Positions 15,842-23,948 of a DNA stretch of 32,270 nt are shown piece by piece. The number at the start of each line of letters is the position of its first letter. The stretch's first letter is position 1. The translations under genes were made by a program, and so were the position numbers. The notes under the pieces were generated by a model, which searched no databases, was not told where the DNA came from, and saw only the letters and a list, made by a program, of their open reading frames with translations. Source of the stretch: Actinospica durhamensis (GTDB lineage Bacteria > Actinomycetota > Actinomycetes > Streptomycetales > Catenulisporaceae); NCBI RefSeq assembly GCF_018139695.1, contig NZ_JAGSOG010000083.1:1-32270 (forward strand), written 5' to 3'.

Positions 15842-17044
15842 GTGGCAGAAGGCAGGGGTGACGGGGCATGCGAGAGCGTCGATGTGGTCGTACTCGGCGC
15901 GGGGCCGGCCGGGCTGACGCTCGGCAATGTCCTGATCGACGCGGGGATCGACTGCGTCATCCTGGAACGCACCAGCCGTCGGCAGGTGCAGACCAGGACC
16001 AGGGCCGGATTCCTGGCCGAGAACACGGTCCGGATCCTGGAGCGCCACGGCCTGGCCGACGGGCTGCGCCGCCGCGGCCGTGAGCACAGCCGGTGCGAGT
16101 TCCGCACCGAGGACGGCCGGTTCGCCCTCGACTACGCCGGCCTCGGCCGAGGCGAGCGGCACACGGTGTATCCGCAACAGGAACTCGTCTCCGATCTGCT
16201 GGCGTGTTTCCTGGCCGCCGGCGGCCGGATCCGCTTCGAGACCGAGGCGAGCGCCGTGCTCGACGCGGACACCGACCGGCCCCGCGTCCTGGTACGGGAC
16301 CGGGACGGGCGCCCGGACCGCTGGCGGGCCCGGTACGTCGCGGGCTGCGACGGACGCCACGGTGCGGCCCGCAATTCGCTGCCGCCCGGCGCGGTACGGC
16401 GTCACCACAGCGACCACGGCCTGTCCTGGCTCGGGCTGCTGGCCGAGGCGCCGCCGAGCATGCCGGCGGTGGCGTACGCGGTGCACGGCCGCGGATTCGC
16501 CGGGCACATGGCCCGTACCGCCGAGGTCACGCGCTACTACGTGCAGTGCGAACGCGGCACCTCGGCCGAATCCTGGTCCGAGGACCGCATCTGGGACGAA
16601 CTGGCACTGCGGATGCGTACGGCCGACTACGGCCCGCTGAATCAGGGCCGCGTCATCCAGCGCGGCATCGTCGATCTCGAATCCGATGTCCTCGAACCGC
16701 TGCGCCACGGCTCCCTCTTCCTCGCCGGCGACGCGGCGAGCCTGCTCAGCCCCTCCGCCGCGAAGGGCGCGAACCTGGCCGTGCTTGAGGCCGAGATCCT
16801 GGGGCAGGCGCTGATCGCCGACCTGCTGCGGGGCGATTCCGCAGGCCTGGAACGCTATTCGGACCAGTGCCTTTCCGTCATCTGGCGCGCCCAGGAGTTC
16901 TCGCACTGGATGATCCGGCTGCTGCACGACGTCCCGGGCCCGGACAGTTCGTTCCAGCACGCGCTGCGCCGCTCCCGCCTCGCGTCGCTGCGTACCTCGC
17001 GCAGCCGCCAGAACTGGTTCGCGGAGAACTACGTCGGCGTCTGA
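15842..17044 (+). CDS. FAD-dependent aromatic monooxygenase, 4-hydroxybenzoate 3-hydroxylase-like
   Basis: A 400-residue flavoprotein hydroxylase, collinear with PobA (394 residues). It has the FAD motif GAGPAG (residues 19-24), the GCDGRHGAAR motif and GDAASLLSPSAAKGAN. The pobA-like C-terminus ends AENYVGV. Of the known PobA substrate residues, Tyr201, Arg214 (here Arg225), Tyr222 (here Tyr233), Pro293 and Tyr385 align. Ser212, which helps hold the substrate carboxylate, is replaced by Met223. This suggests a hydroxybenzoate-like substrate with an altered or masked acid group. The start is a GTG at 15842. Its ribosome site is poor, so the true start may be slightly downstream. An O-methyltransferase gene follows 72 bp later. 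The enzyme probably performs ortho-hydroxylation of a phenol, after which the catechol is methylated. Confidence 0.87.
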   Translation: MAEGRGDGACESVDVVVLGAGPAGLTLGNVLIDAGIDCVILERTSRRQVQTRTRAGFLAENTVRILERHGLADGLRRRGREHSRCEFRTEDGRFALDYAGLGRGERHTVYPQQELVSDLLACFLAAGGRIRFETEASAVLDADTDRPRVLVRDRDGRPDRWRARYVAGCDGRHGAARNSLPPGAVRRHHSDHGLSWLGLLAEAPPSMPAVAYAVHGRGFAGHMARTAEVTRYYVQCERGTSAESWSEDRIWDELALRMRTADYGPLNQGRVIQRGIVDLESDVLEPLRHGSLFLAGDAASLLSPSAAKGANLAVLEAEILGQALIADLLRGDSAGLERYSDQCLSVIWRAQEFSHWMIRLLHDVPGPDSSFQHALRRSRLASLRTSRSRQNWFAENYVGV

Positions 17045-17116
17045 GTACTGATTCACCTTCATGACCACCTCCACTTCAGAAGACCACCGATCGGTCGGAA
17101 TGAGGAAACTTTGCTG

Positions 17117-18808
17117 ATGACGGGGACGATCCTCGGCGATGCCGCACGCCTGCGCGTGACCGCCGACTTCGTCAGGGACCAGGACACCGCCACGCTGCTG
17201 CCGCTGCTTCTGCCGGGCCTCGACGGCCCCGAACTCAGGGCCCTGGCCGACCGCTGCCGCTTCGCCCACGCGGCGCTGGCCGTGTTCCCGCCGGACCTCG
17301 AGTCACTGCGGACCGACCTCGCCGAGTGCGGCCTGGCGACGGACGCGCCGCCGCGGCCGAGCACCGTCGTGCGGGCCCGCGTGGCCGCGCGCTACCGGCG
17401 CGCCGCTACCGACCTCGATGTACGGATCCTGCGTCCGGTGGCGCACGGCCGGTGCGGCGAGCGACGCGCGGTGGAGGTGTTCGCGCTGACCGTGCCGCCG
17501 GGCTCGGACCTGGCGGACATCGCGGCCGACGAACGGGTACGGGAGAACGAGGCCCACGTCGCCTTCGAGATCGAACACCCCGACCCGCTCGTGCTGCACG
17601 GCCTGCGCGCGATCTTCGCCCGGCACGGTGCGCTGCCCGAGGGCGGCGGCTACAACCCGCACGAGAACGGCACCGTGTTCTACTTCGCCGCGCCGCCGGA
17701 CTCGAAGGCCGGCTACCGGCGCGTCGAGCTCTACGCCCCGGGCGATCACCGCGACGTCCTCGCGCCGCACCTCGACGAGCTGCGCACGCACGCGCCGGCC
17801 GAGACGCTGCTGCGCCTGCTGACCGGAGCGTGGACCACCCAGGCTCTCGCGACCTTCGCCGACCTGCGGCTGCCGGAGGCCATGGACACGGAGTCAGGGA
17901 TCGATGTCGAGACGCTGGCGCGAAGGGCCGGCGCGCATCCTGAGAGCCTCGCCACGCTGCTGCGCTACCTGACGATGCTCGGCGCGGTGACCCGGGACAA
18001 GGCAGGCTTCCGGCTCACCGCCGTCGGCGCTCTGCTGCGCGAGGACGAGCCGTACTCGATGCGTGCACTGGCCCTGATGTACGGAGGCTCGTTCTATCAC
18101 TCCTTCGCGCAACTCGGATACGCGGTGCGGACCGGGCGCGAGGCGTTCGCCCACCTCTTCGGTGTGAACCACTTCGAGTACTTCGCCCGGCGTCCCGAGC
18201 TCGCAGACCTCTTCGACCGCTCGATGGCCGCGAGCGCGCGCATGTTCGACCCGGTCCCGGCGCATCCGGTCTTCGCGCCGACGGCCACCGGCGCCTCGGC
18301 CACCGTCGTCGACGTGGCGGGCGGGAACGGCGACCTGCTGGGACGCATCCTCACCGCCCATCCGCACCTGCACGGGATTCTGCTCGAGCGCCCGCACGCG
18401 GTCGAGGCCGCTCGCGCGACCATGGCCGCGGCCGGCTGCGCCAGCCGTTGCACGTACCGCGCGGGCGACTTCGCGGACGTCCTACCCGGCGGGGATGTCT
18501 ATATCCTGTCACGCGTCCTGCACGACTGGGACGACGAGCGCTGCCGCGAGATCCTGCGGCACTGCGCCGCCGCGATGCCGGCCGACGCGGACCTGCTCAT
18601 CCTCGAGCGGGTGCTGCCCACCGACGGCTCGCCGTCCCTGGCCACGGCCTGGGACCTGCACATGATGTGCAACGTCGGCGGCCGCGAACGCAGCGCCGGA
18701 CACTACGCGCGGCTGCTGGCCGACACCGGGTTCGAGCTGATCGACCGGGCGCCGCTGCCGCTGGACGGCAGCCTGCTGCGCGCTCGCAGGACACGAATGG
18801 TCGGATGA
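17117..18808 (+). CDS. O-methyltransferase with an extra N-terminal (VOC-like?) domain
   Basis: A 563-residue fusion. The C-terminal 340 residues are a class II plant-type O-methyltransferase (methyltransf_2). They show an N-terminal winged-helix part, the SAM motif VVDVAGGNGD (about 397-406) and the catalytic HDWDDE with His469. Residues 1-215 are extra. They include AHVAFEI (His147), GTVFYF and RRVELYAPG (Glu204), a spacing that recalls the vicinal-oxygen-chelate (glyoxalase/dioxygenase) fold with His and Glu metal ligands. This domain call is only an inference. I chose the ATG at 17117, with GAGGAAA about 8 bases upstream; a TTG at 17111 is an alternative. The gene is probably co-expressed with the upstream hydroxylase, so a catechol is the likely methyl acceptor. 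Confidence 0.85.
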   Translation: MTGTILGDAARLRVTADFVRDQDTATLLPLLLPGLDGPELRALADRCRFAHAALAVFPPDLESLRTDLAECGLATDAPPRPSTVVRARVAARYRRAATDLDVRILRPVAHGRCGERRAVEVFALTVPPGSDLADIAADERVRENEAHVAFEIEHPDPLVLHGLRAIFARHGALPEGGGYNPHENGTVFYFAAPPDSKAGYRRVELYAPGDHRDVLAPHLDELRTHAPAETLLRLLTGAWTTQALATFADLRLPEAMDTESGIDVETLARRAGAHPESLATLLRYLTMLGAVTRDKAGFRLTAVGALLREDEPYSMRALALMYGGSFYHSFAQLGYAVRTGREAFAHLFGVNHFEYFARRPELADLFDRSMAASARMFDPVPAHPVFAPTATGASATVVDVAGGNGDLLGRILTAHPHLHGILLERPHAVEAARATMAAAGCASRCTYRAGDFADVLPGGDVYILSRVLHDWDDERCREILRHCAAAMPADADLLILERVLPTDGSPSLATAWDLHMMCNVGGRERSAGHYARLLADTGFELIDRAPLPLDGSLLRARRTRMVG

Positions 18809-18866
18809 CTTCGGCGCACGCGCCCCGCCGGCGGCGCGATCCGCCGCGAAAGGACCGAACCGCAGG

Positions 18867-18939
18867 TCAGTGTACTGATCGAAAACGAAGCATTGACGCG
18901 GGATGTGGTCTGGACCAATATACGCCGTAAGCGTTTCCG
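18867..18939 (+). promoter_or_regulatory. GH16 promoter with DasR-like and LacI-like sites
   Basis: Four elements lie together: a dyad TCAGTGTACTGA (18867-18878), a -35 TTGACG (18893-18898), TGGTCTGGACCA (18906-18917), and a -10-like TATACG (18919-18924) followed by CGTAAGCGTTTCCG (18926-18939). The 12-mer differs by one base from the core of the DasR-responsive element (TGGTCTAGACCA). The last site resembles a LacI/CcpA-type cre with a central CG. The -35 to TATACG spacing is 20; CAATAT at 18916 gives 17. Confidence 0.6.
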
Positions 18940-18980
18940 GGCCGTGGACCTGCGGCCCCGCGTGGAAAGCCGGAACGACG

Positions 18981-20342
18981 ATGAATACCCACAGAACCCA
19001 CTCCACTTCCGGACGCGGCCGCACACCACTGCGGCGTCGCGTCGCGGCGTGGATCGCGGCGCCTGCGATGGCGATCGCGCTCAGTGCCGCGGTCGGGGCC
19101 ACCCCGGCCTCGGCCACCACCGTGCCGGGGCCGCCCTCGGGCTGGTCCACGGTCTTTAGCGACGGCTTCTCCGGGGCGTCCGGCAGCGGCATCGACTCGC
19201 AGTGGATGTATGACACCGGGGCCGGTTCGAGCTTCGGCACCGGTGAGATCGAGACGATGACGAACTCGACCTCGAACGTGCACCAGGACGGCAGCGGGCA
19301 CCTGGACATCACGGCCCTGGGCAGCGGCAGCAGCTGGACCTCCGGGCGGGTGCAGACCACCAGCGCGAACGTCGGCGCCCCGGCGGGCGGCGAGCTGGAG
19401 GTGACCGCGTCGATCGAGCAGCCCTCGGGCGGGCTCGGGTACTGGCCGGCGTTCTGGATGCTCGGGCCGGGCCAGTGGCCGGAGAACGGCGAGATCGACA
19501 TCATGGAGGACGTCAACTCGCTCTCCGAGCTCTCGGGCACCGTGCACTGCGGGGTGGACCCGGGAGGTGCGTGCAACGAGCCCGACGGCATCGGCAGCGG
19601 CCTGGTCGGCTGCGGCGGGTGCCAGTCCGGGTTCCACACGTACACGATGATCCTGAACCGGACGAACACCTCGGCCGAGTCCATCACCTTCTACCTCGAC
19701 GGCAACGCGTACTTCACCGTCACCGAGGCGCAGGTCGGCACCAGCGTGTGGCAGGCCGCGTTCGACCACAACCTCTCGATCATCCTCGACCTGGCCATGG
19801 GCGGGGCCTACCCCAACGGCGTGTGCGGCTGCACCAGCCCCACCTCCGCCACCACCTCGGGCGGCACCATGAGCGTCGCCTACGTCGCCGCGTACAGCAC
19901 GAGCAGCGGTAGCAGCGGCGGGGGTGGCGGCGGTGGCACCTCCGGCCAGTGGACCGGCGCGATCACCGGCTACCAGGGCCTGTGCCTGGACGACCGCAGC
20001 GCGAGCACCGCGCTCTACAACCCGGTCCAGGTCTACACCTGCAACAACACCAACGCCCAGCAGTGGACGGTGGTCGAGGCGGGCAGCACCATCCGGGTCT
20101 TCGGCGACTGCCTGGACATCAACGGAGGCGGTACCGCCGACGGCACAGCCGTGGATCTCTATACGTGCAACGGCACGGGAGCACAGGTCTGGGAACCCCA
20201 GTCCAACGGAGAACTCTACAATCCACAGTCGAATAAGTGTCTTGACGACACCGGCTACGGCGGATCCGGTACCCAGCTGCAGATCTGGGACTGCGCGGAC
20301 ACCTCCAACCAGCAGTGGGTGCTGCCGGCCGGCGCGGTCTAA
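18981..20342 (+). CDS. Secreted GH16 beta-glucanase with ricin-B (CBM13) domain
   Basis: A 453-residue precursor. The ATG at 18981 gives a good signal peptide: basic n-region, AWIAAPAMAIALSAAVGA core, ASA cleavage site. An earlier ATG at 18903 lies inside the promoter. The GH16 domain (about 50-310) carries the catalytic signature EIDIME with Glu171 nucleophile, Asp173 and Glu176 acid/base. The extra Met between Ile and Glu (ExDxxE) is typical of laminarinase-type beta-1,3(4)-glucanases. A Gly/Ser linker leads to a ricin-B lectin domain (about 330-453) with three QxW repeats (QQW, QVW, QQW) and paired cysteines. It is likely to degrade fungal or plant beta-1,3-glucan outside the cell. A perfect terminator follows. 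Confidence 0.92.
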   Translation: MNTHRTHSTSGRGRTPLRRRVAAWIAAPAMAIALSAAVGATPASATTVPGPPSGWSTVFSDGFSGASGSGIDSQWMYDTGAGSSFGTGEIETMTNSTSNVHQDGSGHLDITALGSGSSWTSGRVQTTSANVGAPAGGELEVTASIEQPSGGLGYWPAFWMLGPGQWPENGEIDIMEDVNSLSELSGTVHCGVDPGGACNEPDGIGSGLVGCGGCQSGFHTYTMILNRTNTSAESITFYLDGNAYFTVTEAQVGTSVWQAAFDHNLSIILDLAMGGAYPNGVCGCTSPTSATTSGGTMSVAYVAAYSTSSGSSGGGGGGGTSGQWTGAITGYQGLCLDDRSASTALYNPVQVYTCNNTNAQQWTVVEAGSTIRVFGDCLDINGGGTADGTAVDLYTCNGTGAQVWEPQSNGELYNPQSNKCLDDTGYGGSGTQLQIWDCADTSNQQWVLPAGAV

Positions 20343-20398
20343 GCCGGCCCGCCTCAGCTGAACCGAGGCACCACCCGCACCACCCGCACCACACACCC

Positions 20399-20431
20399 GG
20401 CCCCCGCGCGCCCACCCGGCGCGCGGGGGCC
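20399..20431 (+). terminator. Strong GC-rich terminator after the GH16 gene
   Basis: A perfect 14-bp inverted repeat (20399-20412 and 20418-20431) with a CACCC loop, 57 bp past the stop. A short run of CACCACCCG repeats (about 20370-20396) precedes it. Confidence 0.88.
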
Positions 20432-20470
20432 GACGCGCAACGGCCCGGGCGGGATGATTGACTGGGGCTC

Positions 20471-21526
20471 ATGGCGAACACCTCCGCGGCCCTGCGCGTC
20501 GGCCTCATCGGCTTCGGCACGGCCGGCCGCTTCTTCCACGCCCCGCTGCTCGCGACCACCCCCGGCGTCGAGCTGACCGCGGTGGTCACCTCGAATCCGG
20601 AGCGCGCCGGGCAGGCGGTGTCCGCGTATCCGGGCGTGACCGTCGTGGGCGCGCCGGAGCAGCTGTGGCCGCTGGGTCTCGACCTGATCGTGGTGGCCTC
20701 GCCGAACAAGTCGCACGTGTCGCTGGCCGAGGCGGCGCTCGAGGCCGGGTCCGCGGTGGTGGTGGACAAGCCGCTCGCGGTCAGCTCGGCCGAGGGCCGC
20801 GGCCTGGTGGAGACGGCCGAACGCCTCGGCCTGCCGCTCAGCGTGTTCCAGAACCGCCGCTGGGACGGCGACTTCCGTACCATCGCGCACGTCATGCGGG
20901 CCGGACGGCTCGGCGAGGTGCGGCGGTTCGAGTCCCGCTTCGAGCGCTGGCGCCCGCAGCTCAAGGGCGGTTGGCGGGAGCAGGGCGACCGGGCCGAGGC
21001 AGGCGGGCTGCTCTACGACCTCGGCAGCCACCTCGTGGACCAGGCGCTGACCCTGTTCGGCCCGGCCGTGCACGTGTATGCCGAGGCGGACGTGCGCCGC
21101 GAGAACGCCCAGGCCGACGACGACACCTTCGTCGCGCTCACCCACGCGAACGGAGTGCGCTCGCACCTGTGGGCCAGCGCCACCGCCGGGCTGCTCGGCC
21201 CGCGCTTCCGGGTGCTCGGCAGCAAGGCCGCCTACGTGAGCTACGGGCTCGACGGCCAGGAGGACGAGCTGCGCGCCGGGCGTACCCCGGCGGACACCGG
21301 TTTCGGCGAGACGGCGCCCGACGGCTACGGCACGCTCGGCGCGGTGGGCGAGGAGAGCCCGTACCCGACGCTGCCCGGCCGGTACACGGACTACTACGCG
21401 CAGATGGCCGAGGCGGTGCGGGGCCAGGGTCCCGTCCCGGTCGATCCGGCCGACGCCGTCCGGACGCTCGAGGTGATCGAGGCGGCGCGGCGCTCGGCGG
21501 ACGAGGGACGCGTCATCGAGCTCTGA
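20471..21526 (+). CDS. Gfo/Idh/MocA family NAD(P)-dependent oxidoreductase
   Basis: A 351-residue cytoplasmic dehydrogenase. The N-terminal Rossmann fold has GLIGFGTAGRFFHAP (residues about 11-25). The family's EKP motif appears as VVDKPLAVSS, and a GGLLYDLGSHLVDQAL segment holds the Asp and His of the active site. Family members oxidise or reduce sugars, inositols and related polyols. The substrate here is unknown. The ATG at 20471 has no clear ribosome site, so the mRNA may be nearly leaderless. It is monocistronic: a terminator lies upstream and a convergent gene begins 26 bp downstream. Confidence 0.9.
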   Translation: MANTSAALRVGLIGFGTAGRFFHAPLLATTPGVELTAVVTSNPERAGQAVSAYPGVTVVGAPEQLWPLGLDLIVVASPNKSHVSLAEAALEAGSAVVVDKPLAVSSAEGRGLVETAERLGLPLSVFQNRRWDGDFRTIAHVMRAGRLGEVRRFESRFERWRPQLKGGWREQGDRAEAGGLLYDLGSHLVDQALTLFGPAVHVYAEADVRRENAQADDDTFVALTHANGVRSHLWASATAGLLGPRFRVLGSKAAYVSYGLDGQEDELRAGRTPADTGFGETAPDGYGTLGAVGEESPYPTLPGRYTDYYAQMAEAVRGQGPVPVDPADAVRTLEVIEAARRSADEGRVIEL

Positions 21527-21551
21527 GACGGCGGCCGGGCCCGGGGGCCGG

Positions 21552-22064
21552 TCAGCTCTTGCTGCGTCCGGCGACCATGCCGATCACCATGGCCAGCAGC
21601 AGTGCGCCGAGCGCGTCCTTGCCCGGCGCGGCCGAGGACGGCGAGGACGCGCCGGTCTGCGTGTACTGCAACTGGTCCGCGGCGCTGTAGAGGTTCGAAC
21701 CGTCCTCGGTGGTGACCTTGACCCAGACCGCCCCGGCTTCGTGCGCGGGCACCGACAGACGCAGGGTGCTGTCGGAGATCACGGTGTAGGCCGCGTACGC
21801 CGGCCGGGCGGTCACGCTCGCGGACGGGGAACTCAGCAGGCTGACGGAGCTCGTACCGGTGAAGCCACGCCCGGTCACGGTGACCGTGGCCCCGGCCGTG
21901 GACGCGGTGGCCGGCCACACGGTGCTCACCACCGGGCGGTGCGCGGTGGCGGCCGCGGCGGAGGGGGCGGTCAGGCCCGCGGCGGCGAAGGCCAGACACA
22001 GGCCGGCGAGCAGGCGGGCCCCGACACGGGTCGGGGTCTCGGTCGCGGAGGCGGGGCTGGGCAC
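21552..22064 (-). CDS. Secreted, C-terminally membrane-anchored IPT/TIG-domain protein
   Basis: A protein of about 170 residues. The start is a GTG at 22064, the only start codon that leaves a normal signal peptide (Arg-containing n-region, LLAGLCLAFAAAGL core, Ala-rich cleavage region near residue 38). Residues about 44-133 form one IPT/TIG immunoglobulin-like domain (P-x-T-x-x-T-GxxVTVTGRGFTGTSSVSLLS). A Ser/Ala-rich stalk and a C-terminal hydrophobic segment (ALGALLLAMVIGMVAGRSKS) suggest anchoring in the membrane with a tiny basic tail. There is no LPxTG sortase motif. The start is uncertain because no good ribosome site is visible. The long open frame that continues upstream on this strand is not real. 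Confidence 0.72.
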   Translation of the reverse strand: MPSPASATETPTRVGARLLAGLCLAFAAAGLTAPSAAAATAHRPVVSTVWPATASTAGATVTVTGRGFTGTSSVSLLSSPSASVTARPAYAAYTVISDSTLRLSVPAHEAGAVWVKVTTEDGSNLYSAADQLQYTQTGASSPSSAAPGKDALGALLLAMVIGMVAGRSKS

Positions 22065-22241
22065 GGGGCCATCGTCGTCCGGCGCGGGGGCGACGCCGCC
22101 GTCCGTTCGGCGTGTCGCGCCGCCGATCCTCCGAACGAGTGAGCCGGACCCCGATGCGCCACCCCGGCGGTGACCGGATCGTTCCGCTTCCGGACCTGAA
22201 GCGATCTGGCGGCGCCCGGCCCGGAGCCGCAGACTCGTGGC

Positions 22242-22922
22242 ATGAGCCGAGCATTGATCGTCATCGACGTCCAGGAGTCCTTCGTCTCCCGCCCCATCTG
22301 GCGCCACAGCTCCAACCCGGACATCGTGGCCGATGTGAACACCCTGATCGGGCACGCCCGGGCCCAGGGCGACCTGGTGGTCTGGGTGCTGCACTCCGAG
22401 CCCGGCAGCGGCGGGCCGTTCGATCCGGAGTCCGGCCTGGTGCGCTATCAGGACGGGCTCGAGCCGCTGCCCGGCGAGCCGGAGATCCGCAAGACCTCGC
22501 ACAACGCTTTCACCACCACCAACCTGGGCCAGATCCTGACCGAGCGGGGCGTGCGCGAGGTCGCGGTGTGCGGCATCCGGACCGAGCAGTGCTGCGAGAC
22601 CACCGCGCGGCTGGCCTCCGACCTCGGCTACGCGGTCACCTTCGTCATCGACGCCACCGCCACCAACCCGATCCCGCACCGCGACCTGCTGGCCGAGGTG
22701 GAGGACCCGGACGAGCTCACCCCCGAGCAGATCCTGGCCGATCCGCGCACGCTCGGGTCGGCGGAGATCCTCGAGCGGGTGGAGTACGCGCTGGCCGGAC
22801 GCTTCGCCCGGATCGCCACCGTGGCCGAGGTGGTGGGCCGGCCGACCGGCGCGGACGCGGGAGACGCGGCGGCCGGGACGGGTGCGGCGGTCGCCGAGAC
22901 GGCGGACGCCGGGGCCTGGTGA
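22242..22922 (+). CDS. Isochorismatase-family cysteine hydrolase
   Basis: A 226-residue cytoplasmic hydrolase with the family's catalytic triad: Asp9 in IVIDVQ, Lys84 in EIRKTSHNAF and Cys117 in TEQCCETTARLASDLGY. The normal domain ends near residue 200. The last 30 residues are a low-complexity Ala/Gly/Asp tail. Relatives cleave amides or isochorismate, and the substrate here is unknown. The GlxA-type regulator begins 24 bp later; this pair recurs in actinobacteria, and the regulator probably controls the hydrolase. Confidence 0.9.
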   Translation: MSRALIVIDVQESFVSRPIWRHSSNPDIVADVNTLIGHARAQGDLVVWVLHSEPGSGGPFDPESGLVRYQDGLEPLPGEPEIRKTSHNAFTTTNLGQILTERGVREVAVCGIRTEQCCETTARLASDLGYAVTFVIDATATNPIPHRDLLAEVEDPDELTPEQILADPRTLGSAEILERVEYALAGRFARIATVAEVVGRPTGADAGDAAAGTGAAVAETADAGAW

Positions 22923-22946
22923 GCGGCGGGGTAGGCTGACCGGATC

Positions 22947-23933
22947 GTGAAGGTCGTCTTCCTGCTGCTGCCGGGCCTGCATCTGCTCGACCTCGCCGGT
23001 CCGGCCCAGGTCTTCTCCACCGCCGCCGACTTCGGGTACGCGTACGAACTGGCCTACGTGGGCGAGCAGGCGCAGGTGCCCAGCGCGCAGGGCGTGCGGT
23101 TGGGGGCGGAGACGACCTGGCCCGAGCTCACCGCCGAGGACCTGGTGTTCGTCCCCGGCTGCGGACTGCCCGAACTGGCGGCCGGTCCTCGCCCGGCCCG
23201 CGCGACGCTGGACCTGCTCGCCGCGCACCACGCGGCGGGCGGCACCGTCGCCAGCGTGTGTTCGGGGGCCGACGTACTCGGGCAGGCCGGGCTGCTCGAC
23301 CACCGCCGCTGCACCACCCACCACGACCTGCGGGACGAGCTGGCCCGCCGCTACCCGCTGGCCCGGGTGGAGCGCGACGTGCTGTACGTCCTGGACGCGC
23401 GGGTGGTCACCTCGGCCGGGATCGCCAGCGGCATCGACCTCGCGCTGCACCTCGTGGCCACCCGGCACGGCCCGGCCGCGGCGGCGAAGGTGGCCAGGGA
23501 CATGGTCGTCTACGCGCGGCGCACCGGCGAGGCCTCGCAGACCAGCGCGATGCTGCGGCACCGCTGGCACCTGCGCGACGCGGTGCACCGGGCGCAGGAC
23601 CTGATCGACTCGGGGTTCTGCGAGCCGCTGCCGCTCGAGGACCTGGCCGCGGCCTCGGGGGTGAGCGCGCGCACGCTCACCCGCCAGTTCGTGGAGAGCA
23701 CCGGGCTCACGCCGCTGCGCTACCAGCAGACGCTGCGGATCGAGCGTGCCGAGCACCTGATGAGCCACGGCGCCACCGCGCAGGCCGCCGCGCACGCGGT
23801 CGGCTTCACCGACGCCCGGATGCTGCGCCGGCTGCGCTCCCGCAAGGACGACGCCCCTGTTGCCTCCGTCCCAAAAAGTGATATCACTATGCTAGACGTA
23901 TCCGGGGCGGGAGGGCCGCGCCGGAGCAGGTGA
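22947..23933 (+). CDS. GlxA-type transcriptional regulator (DJ-1/PfpI plus AraC HTH)
   Basis: A 328-residue regulator from a GTG at 22947. Residues about 1-180 form a DJ-1/PfpI domain (VVFLLLPGLHLLDLAGPAQVF, with VCSGADVLGQAGLLDHRRCTTH around the nucleophile-elbow position). Residues about 205-310 carry two AraC helix-turn-helix units (LEDLAAASGVSARTLTRQFVESTG and AQAAAHAVGFTDARMLRRLR). A TAGGCT -10-like box lies 9 bases before the start, so the transcript may be almost leaderless. The last 25 residues are unlike the family and overlap the promoter palindrome of the next operon. The natural end may have been lost or extended. Confidence 0.88.
   Translation: MKVVFLLLPGLHLLDLAGPAQVFSTAADFGYAYELAYVGEQAQVPSAQGVRLGAETTWPELTAEDLVFVPGCGLPELAAGPRPARATLDLLAAHHAAGGTVASVCSGADVLGQAGLLDHRRCTTHHDLRDELARRYPLARVERDVLYVLDARVVTSAGIASGIDLALHLVATRHGPAAAAKVARDMVVYARRTGEASQTSAMLRHRWHLRDAVHRAQDLIDSGFCEPLPLEDLAAASGVSARTLTRQFVESTGLTPLRYQQTLRIERAEHLMSHGATAQAAAHAVGFTDARMLRRLRSRKDDAPVASVPKSDITMLDVSGAGGPRRSR
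23877..23893 (+). promoter_or_regulatory. Palindromic promoter element of the SPFH operon
   Basis: A perfect 12-bp palindrome AGTGATATCACT (23877-23888) runs into a -10-like TATGCT (23888-23893). Both are AT-rich islands in very GC-rich DNA. They lie inside the last codons of the upstream regulator gene. The second gene of the operon encodes a ribbon-helix-helix protein, which could bind this site. Confidence 0.7.
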
Positions 23934-23948
23934 ATCGAGGGCAGTGGG

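Noticed and set aside
18903-18980. ATG 18903 as the start of the GH16 gene
   Set aside because: It falls inside the promoter and DasR-like site and would give an N-terminus that spoils the signal peptide.
21532-21551. GC-rich hairpin between the convergent genes at 21526 and 21552
   Set aside because: The stem is only 5 bp with an irregular interior, so I do not call it a terminator.
22065-23795. Upstream part of a 747-codon minus-strand frame that continues the IPT/TIG gene
   Set aside because: It is antisense to the hydrolase and GlxA-type genes and has Arg/Gly/Val-rich shadow composition. Only the last 170 codons look real.
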